NCBI RefSeq assembly: GCF_003353425.1
Contig: NZ_QRAO01000001.1
Span: 868,001-932,000 of the forward strand
Length of the DNA: 64,000 nt
Direction: 5' to 3'
Source: Marinirhabdus gelatinilytica
Lineage (GTDB): Bacteria; Bacteroidota; Bacteroidia; Flavobacteriales; Flavobacteriaceae
Shown here: piece by piece, positions 17,932 through 25,580 of the stretch
Layout of the letters: each line of letters starts with the position of its first letter
Position numbering within the stretch: the stretch's first letter is position 1
Made by a program: the position numbers and the translations under genes
The notes under the pieces: model-generated
Told to the model about the DNA's origin: nothing
Databases searched by the model: none
What the model saw: the letters and a program-made list of their open reading frames with translations, nothing else

Positions 17932-19671
17932 ATGAAAAAGAATGTAATATTCATAGGTCTTGCTCTTATAGTAGGCTTATTAGGAGGGTGGCTTATATTT
18001 GGAGGCTCAACGAATGACAGGAGTCCTGTAAAAGACTTATCGGATATGTCTGATCAACACGATCATTCTGGGGAAACCGTTGAACAAATGTGGACCTGCT
18101 CAATGCATCCACAGATTATGCAACCCGAAGCTGGCGATTGTCCTATATGTGGGATGGACTTAATCCTTGCTGAAGCTGGTGCTGAAGGTCTCGCGGCAAA
18201 CGAAATAAAAATGACTGAAAATGCAATGGCATTAGCAAATATCCAAACCACTATCGTGGGCAATGCAGAAGCCAGCGATGATGATGGGATGGTATCCCTT
18301 TCGGGAAAAATAGCTGCAAACGAAGAAAACAATACCGTACAATCCAGCTATTTTAAAGGCAGGATAGAACAACTCAATGTTAATTATGAAGGACAGCAAG
18401 TAAACCGTGGTCAGCTATTGGCTACTATTTACGCGCCAGACCTTGTAGCGGCACAACAGGAACTGATTACCGCAGCATCATTCAAAGCATCACAACCGGC
18501 TTTATATAATGCCGTGCGAAACAAACTCAAAAACTGGAAACTTTCAGACACTCAAATCAATGCCATAGAAGAAAGTGGAACAGTTCGCGAAAACTTCCCC
18601 ATTTATGCAACGGTTTCCGGAACGGTATCAGAAGTAATGGCAGCACAGGGCGATTATGTAAATCAAGGACAGCCTATTGTGAAGTTGAGCAATCTTAATT
18701 CGGTTTGGGCAGAATTTGATGCTTATGAAAATCAGCTATCACAGTTCAATGTGGGGCAAAAAATCAATATCACGACCAATGCTTATCCCAATAAGGAATT
18801 TGAAGGCACTATTTCTTTTATTGATCCTGTTTTAAACAATACCACACGAACGGTAACAATACGTGCGACTCTGCAAAATAGAGATGACCTATTTAAGCCA
18901 GGAATGTTTGTGACGGGTAAGGTCAAGGGCGCAACGCAAACTATGGAAAATACACTTACCGTGCCTGCAAGTGCTGTACTATGGACGGGCGAGCGCTCAT
19001 TGGTATATGTAAAAACCAATCCTAACGAGCCTGTATTTGAAATGCGCGAAGTAACCTTGGGCAATCGCTCTGGCGAAACTTACCAATTATCGGCTGGATT
19101 AAATAACGGCGATGAAATTGTTACCAATGGAACGTTCACGGTAGATGCAGCAGCACAATTACAGGGTAAAAAATCAATGATGAATCAGCAAATGATGCAG
19201 GACGAATCAGCTATGATGGGCGATATGGAAATGAGTTTCAGTAACAGTTTTAGTTCTGCATTTAATGAAGCATTACCGTCGTATCTCAAAATGAAAGATG
19301 CATTGGTAGAAAGCGATGCTGGTCAGGTTTCCACTTTCGCGAAAGCGACATCAAAGAAATTAAAGGAAATTTCTACATCAGATTTAGGCAAGATGGAAAA
19401 GCAACATCTTACCAAAAGTATTGAGATGCTGGATGCTATCGCCACAAACGACAATCTGGAAAACCAGCGTGCTCACTTTGTCATTCTAAACAAGAATATC
19501 GTACCTATTGCTATGAACATAGAAAACTCAACAAATTACTATGTCCAAAAATGCCCGATGGCAAACAACAATAAAGGTGCAGTTTGGTTGAGTGCTGAAG
19601 AAGAAATTAGAAATCCATACTATGGTGATGCAATGTTAACCTGTGGTAGTGTGATTGATTCCAATAAGTAA
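17932..19671 (+). CDS. cusB: CusB-like RND periplasmic adaptor with heavy-metal-binding and DUF3347 domains
   Basis: Membrane-fusion protein of the copper RND pump. 579 residues: N-terminal anchor; heavy-metal-binding ribbon WTCSMHPQIM...CPICGMDL (~53-80); the adaptor body with biotinyl-lipoyl-like halves (NVNYEGQQVNRGQLLATIYAPDL, cited by GQQVNRGQLL; later VPASAVLWTG); and an extra C-terminal DUF3347 domain (~436-579: CPMANNNKGAVWLS, NPYYGDAMLTCGSV). The fusion places DUF3347 where CusF docks in other systems. Its pump partner may lie upstream of the window, next to cusA. An iterated palindrome variant occurs at 19334-19345. Confidence 0.92.
   Translation: MKKNVIFIGLALIVGLLGGWLIFGGSTNDRSPVKDLSDMSDQHDHSGETVEQMWTCSMHPQIMQPEAGDCPICGMDLILAEAGAEGLAANEIKMTENAMALANIQTTIVGNAEASDDDGMVSLSGKIAANEENNTVQSSYFKGRIEQLNVNYEGQQVNRGQLLATIYAPDLVAAQQELITAASFKASQPALYNAVRNKLKNWKLSDTQINAIEESGTVRENFPIYATVSGTVSEVMAAQGDYVNQGQPIVKLSNLNSVWAEFDAYENQLSQFNVGQKINITTNAYPNKEFEGTISFIDPVLNNTTRTVTIRATLQNRDDLFKPGMFVTGKVKGATQTMENTLTVPASAVLWTGERSLVYVKTNPNEPVFEMREVTLGNRSGETYQLSAGLNNGDEIVTNGTFTVDAAAQLQGKKSMMNQQMMQDESAMMGDMEMSFSNSFSSAFNEALPSYLKMKDALVESDAGQVSTFAKATSKKLKEISTSDLGKMEKQHLTKSIEMLDAIATNDNLENQRAHFVILNKNIVPIAMNIENSTNYYVQKCPMANNNKGAVWLSAEEEIRNPYYGDAMLTCGSVIDSNK
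19334..19345. repeat. Highly iterated palindrome, copy 4 (12-bp core)
   Basis: CTTTCGCGAAAG inside the DUF3347 part of the cusB-like gene, encoding FAKA. The outer G-C pair is lost on one side. Confidence 0.75.
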
Positions 19672-19769
19672 TAGACCATTAATAAACTAAACTTAATATG
19701 TTAATTCAAACTTTATAACTTTTGTGCTTTTCCAGTAAATTATTTTAATAAAATATAGAGTGTATTATC

Positions 19770-19919
19770 ATACAATATATCCGCAATTTAAACTCGTAAA
19801 ATACTTCCATCAAAAGACTACGGCATAAAGCCAACGCTTCTTCCCTTACCCATTTATTCCGTTTCCTTTTGAGCCAAGATTTTATCTTCCGTTTGGTTTC
19901 TGCTCAAATATTGTTTAAT
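19770..19919 (+). promoter_or_regulatory. Conserved leader, copy 1 (before parB)
   Basis: About 150 bp shared with 21839-21969 and 48185-48335. Constant blocks include AAACTCGTAAAA, ATCAAAAGACTACGGCATAA, TTATTCCGTTTCCTTTTGAG and CTGCTCAAATATTGTTTAA, separated by a variable stretch of about 20 nt. CTTTTGAGC (19866-19874) can pair with TCAAAAG (19810-19816) or with GCTCAAA (19902-19908), two exclusive folds. It ends 16 nt before the ATG. It fills the gap after the cusB-like gene. Confidence 0.7.
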
Positions 19920-19935
19920 CAAAAATTTGAGTATT

Positions 19936-21723
19936 ATGACAACAAAAGCGAGTACCACAAAGAAGCGCAGTAGAGCAAAAGCAACTGCCAAAAAAGAAGT
20001 TAGCGGAAAAAAATCATCCGTACTTCAAATTCAGAACTTACCATTGGGTAAAATCAAGCCTGACCTTGAACAGCCGAGAAAGACCTTTAACGAGGATGCG
20101 TTAAAGCAGCTTTCTGAGAGTATCGAAAAGCACGGTGTGTTGCAGCCAATCACGGTAAGGCAACTAAATGGCCATTACATCATCGTGATGGGCGAACGTC
20201 GATATCGTGCGAGCAAGCTTGCAGGAAAAAAGTCCTTACCCTGTATCGTAAGAACTTATGAGAACAACGATGTTCTGGAAGTTCAGATTATCGAGAACCT
20301 GCAAAGACAGGATGTCGAGCCCACCGAAGAAGCTGAGGCGATTGCTTACCTAAGTGAGAGATATACACCTACCGAAATTGCGAAGCGATTGGGTAGAACG
20401 GATAACTTCATCAGACAGCGTCTAAAACTGGCTGGATTGATTGACGGTTTTAAGCACTTTGTCCGTAATGGTGAGATGACAATTTCATTAGGCGTTGGTG
20501 TCGCACTCTTCGAGCCGGAAGAACAACAGATGATGTTAGAAACGATGGGCGAAGATTTTAATGCACATCAGATAAACAGGATGATTAAAGACCAGACCTA
20601 TGATTTGGAAAAAGCATCTTTTGATGTAGCCGATAAAAAATTGGTCCCAAAAGCTGGGTCTTGTGTTGAATGTCCTTTCAACGCCGCAAATCAAGGCAAT
20701 CTGTTCGGCGAAGGAAAAATGGTCTGCACAAAAGCAGCCTGTTTTGAAACTAAGAAAAGTAAATCGTTCTTGAACCTGATTGAAAAGTCCAAGAAAGAGA
20801 ACATACTATTGATTCCTGAAATACGACAATATTGGGTAGATGACGAGAACAATCGGCTCATTATATCTCAATTAGAAAAGAACGGATTGATAGTCTATCT
20901 ATTGGACGATGTTGAAATTATAGAGAATCCGATTGAGCCAACAATCGAAGCTATTCAGAAAGAATATCAACATTACGAATATTCTGAAGATGAATTAAAG
21001 GCAGAATTGGATGAAGCAATGCAGAATTATAAAGAAGCATTGGAAAAATTCAATTCAGCAAAAGTAGATGGATTTAAAAACGGTATCGTGTTCCATCCAG
21101 ATTCATTTCAGCACAAGGAAATCTTTGTAAGGATTGTTGAAAAATCCAAAAACGATTCTACGGAATATTCGGCACCATTGGCCAACAGAAAAATGGCAGA
21201 CTGTACACCGGAAGAACAAATTGTTAAAATCAACGAAAGGGAAATCCGGAAGAAGCAAATTGAGAACAACAAGCAGTTTGAAGAAGTTGTGCAGATGATT
21301 CGTGAGACAAAATACATCGATACGAAGAAGACACTTTCAACAGATGAAATGGTGGCATTCTCGATATCGCTATTTGAGAACAATGTGGACTATATGAGTC
21401 AACGAAAGTATTTCTCAAAGTTCTTATGGGAAACTTCAAAGATGACCAAAGTTGAAATGGTAGAGAGTTTCAAGAAGAAGTTCAAAAAGGAAATCTTTCA
21501 CAAGTTGATACGCTATATGCTCACAAAGCAAGTGCATTTTGGCGAAAGCAATCACGTCAATAATCTGACAAACATTTCATTTTACAACGCAATGAAAGGA
21601 TATTACAAATCCAAGATTGCCGGCATAGAAAAGGAATATACCGAGAAGAGAGACAAGCGTGAGGAACGTTTGAAAGAGCGCATAGCGGTTCTTGAAAAGC
21701 AAATTCAGGAACTCAACGATTAG
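19936..21723 (+). CDS. ParB/Spo0J-family protein
   Basis: 595 residues. A basic N-terminus (KKRSRAKATAKK) leads into the ParB nuclease-like domain: LPLGKIKPDLEQPRKTF, HGVLQPITVR, GERRYRASKLAG, IIENLQRQDVEPTEEAEA, then a HTH (PTEIAKRLGRTDNFIRQRL). A Cys cluster CVECPF...CTKAACF (~240-270) looks like a metal site, and the C-terminus is coiled coil. ATG at 19936 is chosen over a TTG three codons upstream. No ParA is adjacent, so it may serve element regulation or maintenance rather than classical partition. Preceded by the conserved leader. Confidence 0.88.
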   Translation: MTTKASTTKKRSRAKATAKKEVSGKKSSVLQIQNLPLGKIKPDLEQPRKTFNEDALKQLSESIEKHGVLQPITVRQLNGHYIIVMGERRYRASKLAGKKSLPCIVRTYENNDVLEVQIIENLQRQDVEPTEEAEAIAYLSERYTPTEIAKRLGRTDNFIRQRLKLAGLIDGFKHFVRNGEMTISLGVGVALFEPEEQQMMLETMGEDFNAHQINRMIKDQTYDLEKASFDVADKKLVPKAGSCVECPFNAANQGNLFGEGKMVCTKAACFETKKSKSFLNLIEKSKKENILLIPEIRQYWVDDENNRLIISQLEKNGLIVYLLDDVEIIENPIEPTIEAIQKEYQHYEYSEDELKAELDEAMQNYKEALEKFNSAKVDGFKNGIVFHPDSFQHKEIFVRIVEKSKNDSTEYSAPLANRKMADCTPEEQIVKINEREIRKKQIENNKQFEEVVQMIRETKYIDTKKTLSTDEMVAFSISLFENNVDYMSQRKYFSKFLWETSKMTKVEMVESFKKKFKKEIFHKLIRYMLTKQVHFGESNHVNNLTNISFYNAMKGYYKSKIAGIEKEYTEKRDKREERLKERIAVLEKQIQELND

Positions 21724-21740
21724 CTTTTGTTGTTCGGAAG

Positions 21741-21777
21741 AAGGGTCGGCATTCGTGCTGGCCCTTTTTCTTTTTTA
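21741..21777 (+). terminator. Terminator after parB
   Basis: Arms AAGGGTCGGC (21741-21750) and GCTGGCCCTT (21757-21766), 10 pairs including two G-U, followed by a T-rich run. It separates parB from the next leader. Confidence 0.75.
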
Positions 21778-21838
21778 TGATGATTCATAAAAGTGATGAG
21801 TAGAAAAAGGGGGTTATCAATCAATAGTTAGCGCAAAG

Positions 21839-21969
21839 GTAAACTCGTAAAACACACCCATCAAAAGACTACGGCATAAAGCCCACGCGACATCCTACGC
21901 TTATTTATTCCGTTTCCTTTTGAGCTGAGATTTTAGCTTCCGTTTGGGTACTGCTCAAATATTGTTTAA
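21839..21969 (+). promoter_or_regulatory. Conserved leader, copy 2 (before DUF932 gene 1)
   Basis: Same constant blocks as the parB leader from AAACTCGTAAAA to CTCAAATATTGTTTAA, with a different variable middle (CACGCGACATCCTACGC). The 5' part upstream of AAACTCG is not shared with the other two copies. It ends 16 nt before the ATG at 21986, the same spacing as copy 1. Confidence 0.7.
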
Positions 21970-21985
21970 CTAAAATTCAAAAGTT

Positions 21986-22822
21986 ATGTATTTACAAAAT
22001 TTGCAACAGGATGAAATCTTTGTTCCATCAGAAATGAAATCCTTAAAAAGTCTGACACAGATGGAATCCCGACGAGGTCTTGAAAATGTCATTATCTCAA
22101 ATGGCAAAATCGTCAATGTGGTCTCGAATAGCTACGGACACATTCCGAATCAACTATTCTTTAAGAAAGCCGAGGAAATGTTGACCGATGCACAACTGAA
22201 CTTCCACAAACGCACCATCAACAAGAATGATAGGTCGTTTATTACCGACTTTATCATCGACGACAAAAGCCAGTTTACGGTTAAGAACGATAAGGACTTG
22301 ATACTGCCGATGCTTCGGTTCAAGAACTCGTATGATGGTAGCGAAAAGACCTCTGGTCACTTTGGTTTTTATAGAGAAGTATGTTCCAATGGCCTACACG
22401 TTTCCCAGGCTGAAATTGAGTTTTCAATCAAGCACAATAAGAACAATACGCACCTCATTATGCCGAGGCTGAACAATCTATTCGATAAATTTTTGGATAA
22501 TGAATTCTATACCATTACCAAGAAATTCGACAAGATGAAAGAATTTAAAATCATCGATACACAAGAATTTGTGAAGGCAATTCTCGACAGAACGAAACTG
22601 TTCAGATACGAATGTAGCGACAAGAACAGCGACCCTTCAAAAAAGTCTCGCGAGGTTATCGAAATATTGAACTACGAAGCCTTGTTGCTCAACGAAGAAC
22701 CAAATCTATGGTTGGGTTACAATGCCTTCAACTCGGTACTTCATAACGTTTTGAAGAAAAGCTTCGGACAACAAGAGCGGTTGGATAAAAAGCTGTTTGA
22801 TGAAGTCTATGCTATGGCATAA
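21986..22822 (+). CDS. DUF932 protein 1
   Basis: 278 residues, opening MYLQNLQQDEIFVPSEMKSL. Soluble, no signal peptide. Typical blocks of DUF932 (phage/plasmid-like) proteins: LPMLRFKNSYDGSEKTSGHFGFYREVCSNGLHVSQ, cited by SYDGS and CSNGLHV, and LWLGYNAFNSVLHN near the C-terminus. Such genes are common in mobile elements, sometimes near ssDNA or anti-restriction functions, but the activity is unknown. A paralogue of equal length lies at 48529-49365. Confidence 0.82.
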   Translation: MYLQNLQQDEIFVPSEMKSLKSLTQMESRRGLENVIISNGKIVNVVSNSYGHIPNQLFFKKAEEMLTDAQLNFHKRTINKNDRSFITDFIIDDKSQFTVKNDKDLILPMLRFKNSYDGSEKTSGHFGFYREVCSNGLHVSQAEIEFSIKHNKNNTHLIMPRLNNLFDKFLDNEFYTITKKFDKMKEFKIIDTQEFVKAILDRTKLFRYECSDKNSDPSKKSREVIEILNYEALLLNEEPNLWLGYNAFNSVLHNVLKKSFGQQERLDKKLFDEVYAMA

Positions 22823-22831
22823 AGTTAATAT

Positions 22832-22857
22832 AGGTTTGTCCAGTACCTCAAACTGGA
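22832..22857 (+). repeat. 26-bp element after DUF932 gene 1
   Basis: Identical over 26 bp to 49375-49400, in both cases just after a DUF932 stop codon. It contains TCCAGT...ACTGGA (6-bp arms) and the alternative GTTTG...CAAAC. Confidence 0.7.
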
Positions 22858-22981
22858 TTTTGATTTATCATTCCTTAAGGTGTCACTAAATTTTACCATT
22901 AAAAAATGGGCTATCAAGGGCATTCAAACTTATCCTGTAAGAAAAAAGTGTGTAAAGTGATCGGATGGATTTTTTTCTATT

Positions 22982-22989
22982 TAAATTTG
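22982..22989 (+). promoter_or_regulatory. -7 box of the Crp/Fnr gene
   Basis: TAAATTTG fits the Bacteroidetes TAnnTTTG. It lies 34 nt before the TTG start. No GTAAC-type operator is seen upstream, so the regulator does not appear to autoregulate through that motif. Confidence 0.45.
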
Positions 22990-23023
22990 ATGATAATAAA
23001 TTTACACGACCATAAAGTATATT

Positions 23024-23650
23024 TTGGAGAAATTATTTAAAACCACATATTTTAGTCAGTTTGAACCTGCCCTAATCAGCGAGATGATTGAGGTTGGGGA
23101 ATTTAGTCAAATTTCTGAAGGTCAAGACTTAATTAGAGTTGGACAATTCATCCATTTTATACCATTGGTAATTCAAGGTAGTATTAAAATAATGCGTCCT
23201 GATGATGACGGAAATGAGTTATTGCTTTATCATTTAGAAGAAGGAGGAACCTGTGCGATGTCAATGAATTGTTGTTTGGGAAGCACAAAAAGTGAAATAC
23301 ACGCGATTGCAGAGACTGATGTCAAGATTCTTAAAGTACCAGTTGCCAAAATGGAAGAGTGGTCCAGTTCTTATAAAACCTGGAGACATTTTGTTTACAA
23401 CAGTTACCATAACCGAATGATGGAAATGTTGGACAGTATAGACAATATTGCATTTAATAATATGGATGAGCGATTGGAAAAATATCTTCAGGATAAAATG
23501 GAAATATTAAATAGCAAACACATATACTCAACTCACAAAGAGATTGCACAAGACCTGCATACCAGTCGTGTGGTAATTTCACGCCTGCTGAAGAAAATGG
23601 AAAATAGCAATAAGTTAAAATTGCACCGCAGTTTTATTGAAGTCCTGTAA
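23024..23650 (+). CDS. Crp/Fnr-family regulator, candidate master of the sulfur genes
   Basis: 208 residues; starts at TTG (no closer ATG in frame). N-terminal cyclic-nucleotide-binding-type beta barrel (residues ~20-110) carrying an unusual Cys cluster GGTCAMSMNCCLGS (Cys77, Cys83, Cys84), and a C-terminal winged helix (~165-195: THKEIAQDLHTSRVVISRLLKKME). It is upstream of TauE and MBL-rhodanese genes whose promoters carry GTAAC-N4-GTTAC or a near match, the geometry of FNR/Crp sites. The Cys cluster could sense persulfide or redox state; that is inference. Confidence 0.88.
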   Translation: MEKLFKTTYFSQFEPALISEMIEVGEFSQISEGQDLIRVGQFIHFIPLVIQGSIKIMRPDDDGNELLLYHLEEGGTCAMSMNCCLGSTKSEIHAIAETDVKILKVPVAKMEEWSSSYKTWRHFVYNSYHNRMMEMLDSIDNIAFNNMDERLEKYLQDKMEILNSKHIYSTHKEIAQDLHTSRVVISRLLKKMENSNKLKLHRSFIEVL

Positions 23651-23660
23651 CAACAGTTAC
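23647..23660 (+). promoter_or_regulatory. Crp/Fnr-type operator 1 (TauE promoter)
   Basis: GTAAC-AACA-GTTAC, extended to a perfect 7+7 palindrome CTGTAACaacaGTTACAG. Centre 23653.5 is 36.5 nt upstream of the last base of the -7 box at 23683-23690, i.e. near -41, a class II activator position. Confidence 0.75.
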
Positions 23661-23682
23661 AGACTTTGAACATACCGACACG

Positions 23683-23690
23683 TACATTTG
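23683..23690 (+). promoter_or_regulatory. -7 box of the TauE operon
   Basis: TACATTTG, an exact TAnnTTTG, 20 nt before the ATG at 23711. Confidence 0.65.
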
Positions 23691-23710
23691 TTCCATAATT
23701 TTCTGAACAA

Positions 23711-24511
23711 ATGGAAATCGTAGAAATTTTAGGTTACGTAGGTGCTCTTTTGATAGGACTTGTATTAGGGTTGATTGGTGGTGGTGGCTCAATTCTTACC
23801 GTTCCTATCTTGGTGTATGCACTTGCGCTTAACCCAGTAATTGCAACAGCATATTCATTATTTGTGGTGGGAGCAACATCTCTTATTGGCGCAATTAAAA
23901 ATATGATGAAAGGGATGGTGGATTATAGAACAGCCATCATTTTTGCTGTCCCAGCTTTTATAGCTGTTTATCTTACTCGGGCATTCTTAATTCCTGCTAT
24001 TCCTGAAGAACTTTTTAGTGTAAACAGTTTTATGGTCACGAAGAATCTGGCCATAATGCTCTTTTTTGCCATTATTATGTTGCTCGCATCTGTTTCAATG
24101 ATTCGAAACAAGCGAAAAGAAATTGACGAGGAAGCTCAAATAACCTATAACTATCCTTTAATAATTATAGAAGGTTTGGTGGTGGGAACTATTACAGGTA
24201 TAGTAGGTGCAGGCGGTGGCTTTTTAATTATACCTGCCTTGGTTCTCTTAGCAAAATTGCCAATGAAAAAAGCAGTTGCGACATCCCTTTTAATAATCGC
24301 GATTAAATCTCTGATTGGTTTTTTGGGCGATGTTCAGAATTTAGATATTGACTGGCCATTCCTTCTTATTTTTACAGCAATTTCGGTTGTGGGCATTTTT
24401 ATTGGGATATGGCTCAATAAATTTATAGACGGAAAGAAACTCAAGAAAGCATTTGGATGGTTCGTTCTTGTAATGGGTATTTATATAATCTACAAAGAAC
24501 TAACAATGTAA
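23711..24511 (+). CDS. TauE/SafE-family sulfite/organosulfur exporter
   Basis: 266 residues with 8 or so membrane segments and the family's paired glycine motifs: GLVLGLIGGGGSILTVPILVY near the N-terminus and GTITGIVGAGGGFLIIPALV in the second half. Inner-membrane anion exporter; sulfite or related sulfur oxyanions are likely, given the neighbours. First gene of a two-gene operon behind operator 1. Confidence 0.9.
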   Translation: MEIVEILGYVGALLIGLVLGLIGGGGSILTVPILVYALALNPVIATAYSLFVVGATSLIGAIKNMMKGMVDYRTAIIFAVPAFIAVYLTRAFLIPAIPEELFSVNSFMVTKNLAIMLFFAIIMLLASVSMIRNKRKEIDEEAQITYNYPLIIIEGLVVGTITGIVGAGGGFLIIPALVLLAKLPMKKAVATSLLIIAIKSLIGFLGDVQNLDIDWPFLLIFTAISVVGIFIGIWLNKFIDGKKLKKAFGWFVLVMGIYIIYKELTM

Positions 24512-24520
24512 AATACAAGG

Positions 24521-25399
24521 ATGGAAAAATACATTGACATAATAATAGAATCTTTTATTGGCTATTGGGACTACCTTGTTTATGAAATATCAAACCCCTC
24601 TTGGACCAACTATTTCTATTGGCTTATTGGGCTTTCTTTGATGGTTTTCGCTTTGGAAATCATTATTCCCTGGCGAAAAAAACAACCTATTTTTAGAAAA
24701 GGATTTTGGCTGGATGCTTTCTATATACTGTTTAACTTTTTCCTATTTTCTCTTGTAGGTTACAACGCCTTATCAAATGTAGGCGTCGCCCTATTCGATG
24801 ATTTTCTTAGTAGTTTTGGTGTAAACAATATAGTGGCTATTGAAGTTCAATCGCTACCAGAATGGTCGCAATTGTTGATTATGTTTTTAATTGCAGATTT
24901 TGTCCAATGGAACGTGCATAGATTGTTGCACCGCGTATCTTGGTTATGGAAATTTCATAAAGTACACCACAGCGTTAAAGAAATGGGCTTTGCGGCACAG
25001 TTTCGGTTTCATTTTTTGGAAACTATAGTATATAAAACTATACAGTATATCCCATTGGCAATGATTGGTTTTGGCATACAAGAATTTTTTATTGTTCATA
25101 TGTTTGCCGTTTTTGTTGGGCATCTCAATCACGCCAATTTAGGCTGGAGCTATGGTTATTTAGGCTATATATTTAACAACCCAAGAATGCACATTTGGCA
25201 TCACGCTAAAGAGTTCCCCAAACAATTTAAATACGGGATGAACTTTGGTCTCACACTTAGTATATGGGATTATTTATTTGGTTCTGCCCACGTACCTAAA
25301 AGTGGCCGTAATTTGGAAATTGGTTTTCAAGGCGATGAAAGTTTTCCGAAAACTTTTTGGCAACAACTTATATATCCATTTCAGAAAGAGAATAAATAG
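24521..25399 (+). CDS. Sterol desaturase/fatty acid hydroxylase-family protein
   Basis: 292 residues, four or more membrane segments, and the di-iron His boxes: HRLLHR (in NVHRLLHRVSWLWKFHKVHH), HKVHHS, and HIWHHAKEF near residue 226. Uses di-iron and O2 to hydroxylate lipids in characterised relatives. It follows TauE by 9 nt, so it shares the sulfur promoter. This pairing (TauE, hydroxylase, MBL-rhodanese) suggests a membrane or sulfide-linked role, but the substrate is not evident. Confidence 0.86.
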   Translation: MEKYIDIIIESFIGYWDYLVYEISNPSWTNYFYWLIGLSLMVFALEIIIPWRKKQPIFRKGFWLDAFYILFNFFLFSLVGYNALSNVGVALFDDFLSSFGVNNIVAIEVQSLPEWSQLLIMFLIADFVQWNVHRLLHRVSWLWKFHKVHHSVKEMGFAAQFRFHFLETIVYKTIQYIPLAMIGFGIQEFFIVHMFAVFVGHLNHANLGWSYGYLGYIFNNPRMHIWHHAKEFPKQFKYGMNFGLTLSIWDYLFGSAHVPKSGRNLEIGFQGDESFPKTFWQQLIYPFQKENK

Positions 25400-25506
25400 G
25401 GAAAAACACAATACCCAAAATACTTTGGGGGCATCATTAGTAACTGCTATTAATTGTAAGCTTGTTTTAGGGTAAATGTTAATCTTTTTTTAAAACATTA
25501 ACTTGT

Positions 25507-25520
25507 GTATCAAAGGTTAC
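25507..25520 (+). promoter_or_regulatory. Crp/Fnr-type operator 2 (MBL-rhodanese promoter)
   Basis: GTATC-AAAG-GTTAC, one mismatch from GTAAC-N4-GTTAC. Centre 25513.5 is again 36.5 nt upstream of the last base of the -7 box TATTTTTG (25543-25550). Confidence 0.65.
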
Positions 25521-25542
25521 CACTATTGGTTGAGATTCCAAT

Positions 25543-25550
25543 TATTTTTG
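25543..25550 (+). promoter_or_regulatory. -7 box of the MBL-rhodanese gene
   Basis: TATTTTTG, an exact TAnnTTTG, 30 nt before the ATG at 25581. Confidence 0.6.
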
Positions 25551-25580
25551 AAATGAACGAAAAAATTTAATCATAAAATT

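Noticed and set aside
22940-22960. Autoregulatory site before the first Crp-like gene
   Set aside because: GTAAG and GTGTGTAAAG do not form the GTAAC-N4-GTTAC palindrome.
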